Below, piece after piece: positions 6,295-7,482 of a DNA stretch of 7,482 nucleotides. The stretch's first letter is position 1; the number at the start of each line of letters is the position of its first letter. The DNA is taken from NCBI GenBank assembly GCA_945837185.1, contig CAMAMZ010000100.1, positions 1 through 7,482 of the forward strand, written 5' to 3'. The DNA is from an uncultured Bacteroidales bacterium. GTDB taxonomy: Bacteria; Bacteroidota; Bacteroidia; Bacteroidales; Bacteroidaceae. Under the pieces are notes generated by a model. It searched no databases, was not told where the DNA came from, and worked only from the letters and a program-made list of their open reading frames with translations. Both the position numbers and the translations under genes were made by a program.

Positions 6295-7458
6295 TCAGAT
6301 AGGGAGCTCTATGCGAAATACGGTACGTACATAAGGAATGGAACTCTTCACATAGATACGACCATGGTGGTAGGACTCCACAATGCGTTTGGCAAGTGAA
6401 AGTCCTAACCCCCATCCTCGTTTCTTGGTGGTAAATCCAGGAGTGAATACACGAGTGAAATCACTTCTTTTTATACCTTTCCCACTATCTTCCACCTCTA
6501 CATACAGGTAATTTGTATCTTTCCCTATAAGTAAGGTAATAGAACCGGGCTCGCCACCTATGGCATCTACTGCATTCTTGCACAGATTCTCTAACACCCA
6601 CGCAAAAAGCGTAGCATTAACCCGACCTACACACGACTCCTGCAAGGCTTCGAAAGAAAAGGCTATCGAACTGGAAGTTCGACGTTTCATATAAGTCACC
6701 ACACCTTCAACAAGCTGACTGATGTCTGCTTCCACCAGTTCAGGTCGTGAGCCAATCTTCGAGAAACGGTCGGCAACAAGCTGCAAACGTTCCACGTCTT
6801 TACGCATTTCTTTGAGCAAGGGTTCATGTGGGTACGACTCCTGCAACACTTCGCCCCATGCAAGCAAACTGCTGATAGGTGTACCCAACTGATGGGCTGT
6901 TTCTTTCGAAAGACCTACCCATAATTTATTCTGCAAGGCCCGCTTGTCGCTCAACAAGGCATACACGACAACGAGCAGGAACAACGCAGCCACAGCCAGA
7001 TTAACATAAGGATACCACGAGAGTCTCTTCAGCAGCACAGAATCTTCATAATACACCTGCATAACGTTATTACCGGCTGACGAGATAGGAATCTTAATGC
7101 AGCGTCCATGTTTCATGATACGTGCAGTTTGCTGCCGTACATAAGCAACGCTATCTTTATGCTGCGGAATATGCAGGTTTCTACAAAATTGAACCTCACC
7201 ATGGGCATCAGTAACAATAATAGGTATTGTATGGTTGGCATTTATCACATGCAATACCAACTGCATGTCTGTATTACTGTCAGCAAGACTCAACGTTTTC
7301 ATGGCTTCAGCCCATACCCCCATCTTCACACGCTCCTCTTCCGCCAAGTCGCGCGACAAGCGATGCGAAACATATAAAGAGGCACTGGCTATACACAGGG
7401 CCAGCAACAACAAAAGCCATTTCAAACTGATTTTCTTAAGCAATCTAACAAAATGCAC
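6295..7458 (-). CDS. Membrane sensor histidine kinase, 5' end uncertain
   Basis: Two-component sensor kinase; about 387 residues if it starts at the GTG at 7458. Membrane helices at about 12-31 and 150-169 flank an extracytoplasmic sensor region (about 32-149) with no motif I recognise. The kinase core is complete: H-box KETAHQLGTPISSL (185-198) with the phosphorylated His189, N-box ENLCKNAVDAI (290-300), G1 DSGKGI (324-329), F-box FTPGFTTK (338-345), G2 GWGLGLSLAKRIV (348-360). The first helix of the dimerisation domain begins right after the second membrane segment; no HAMP or PAS domain is evident. The frame stays open to base 7482 (upstream residues AEAFLVVA), so the true start may be an upstream codon outside the window; GTG starts are uncommon in this group. 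No response regulator is in view. It ends 128 bp before the YceD gene with a separate promoter between, so it is probably not part of that operon. Confidence 0.9.
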   Translation of the reverse strand: MHFVRLLKKISLKWLLLLLALCIASASLYVSHRLSRDLAEEERVKMGVWAEAMKTLSLADSNTDMQLVLHVINANHTIPIIVTDAHGEVQFCRNLHIPQHKDSVAYVRQQTARIMKHGRCIKIPISSAGNNVMQVYYEDSVLLKRLSWYPYVNLAVAALFLLVVVYALLSDKRALQNKLWVGLSKETAHQLGTPISSLLAWGEVLQESYPHEPLLKEMRKDVERLQLVADRFSKIGSRPELVEADISQLVEGVVTYMKRRTSSSIAFSFEALQESCVGRVNATLFAWVLENLCKNAVDAIGGEPGSITLLIGKDTNYLYVEVEDSGKGIKRSDFTRVFTPGFTTKKRGWGLGLSLAKRIVESYHHGRIYVKSSIPYVRTVFRIELPI

Positions 7459-7482
7459 AGCAACAACTAAAAAAGCCTCCGC

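Overview
The window looks like chromosome from a Bacteroidales bacterium, most likely Prevotellaceae. The reasons are a textbook Bacteroidetes -33/-7 promoter (TTTG, 19 bases, TAnnTTTG) at 6174-6204, little use of Shine-Dalgarno sites before the start codons, the gene order YceD/DUF177 - rpmF - fabH - era - der, and a Bacteroidetes-type ECF sigma factor / FecR pair. The genus is an inference from protein style, not a search result. All nine genes lie on the minus strand, so the reading order is from 7482 down to 1. No stretch longer than about 130 bases lacks a gene, and I see no tRNA, rRNA, CRISPR array or mobile element.

In transcription order: (1) a membrane sensor histidine kinase (7458-6295) whose frame is still open at the window edge; (2) a 128-bp gap ending in the promoter; (3) a growth cluster: YceD/DUF177 (6166-5639), ribosomal protein L32 (5621-5436), FabH (5436-4417, sharing one base with rpmF), then the GTPases Era (4322-3441) and Der (3314-2001); (4) a small lipoprotein (1980-1591) 20 bases after der; (5) an ECF sigma factor (1527-1033) and its FecR-type anti-sigma partner (977 to beyond the window start).

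The middle block links ribosome assembly to fatty-acid initiation: L32 is a 50S protein, YceD-family proteins are tied to 23S rRNA, Era acts on the 30S and Der on the 50S, and FabH starts fatty-acid synthesis. The kinase and the sigma/FecR pair are envelope-signalling modules on either side. The FecR pair would normally be followed by a SusC/TonB-type receptor, which would lie before base 1 and cannot be seen.

The genes themselves are ordinary. The points worth a second look are between them: a promoter so close to the YceD start that the mRNA should be nearly leaderless; an 11-bp perfect hairpin between fabH and era; an A7 run at the end of the sigma gene from which a one-base slip would read straight into fecR; and a der leader with a strong Shine-Dalgarno site, a 9-codon ORF and two hairpins. 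I found no convincing undescribed system.
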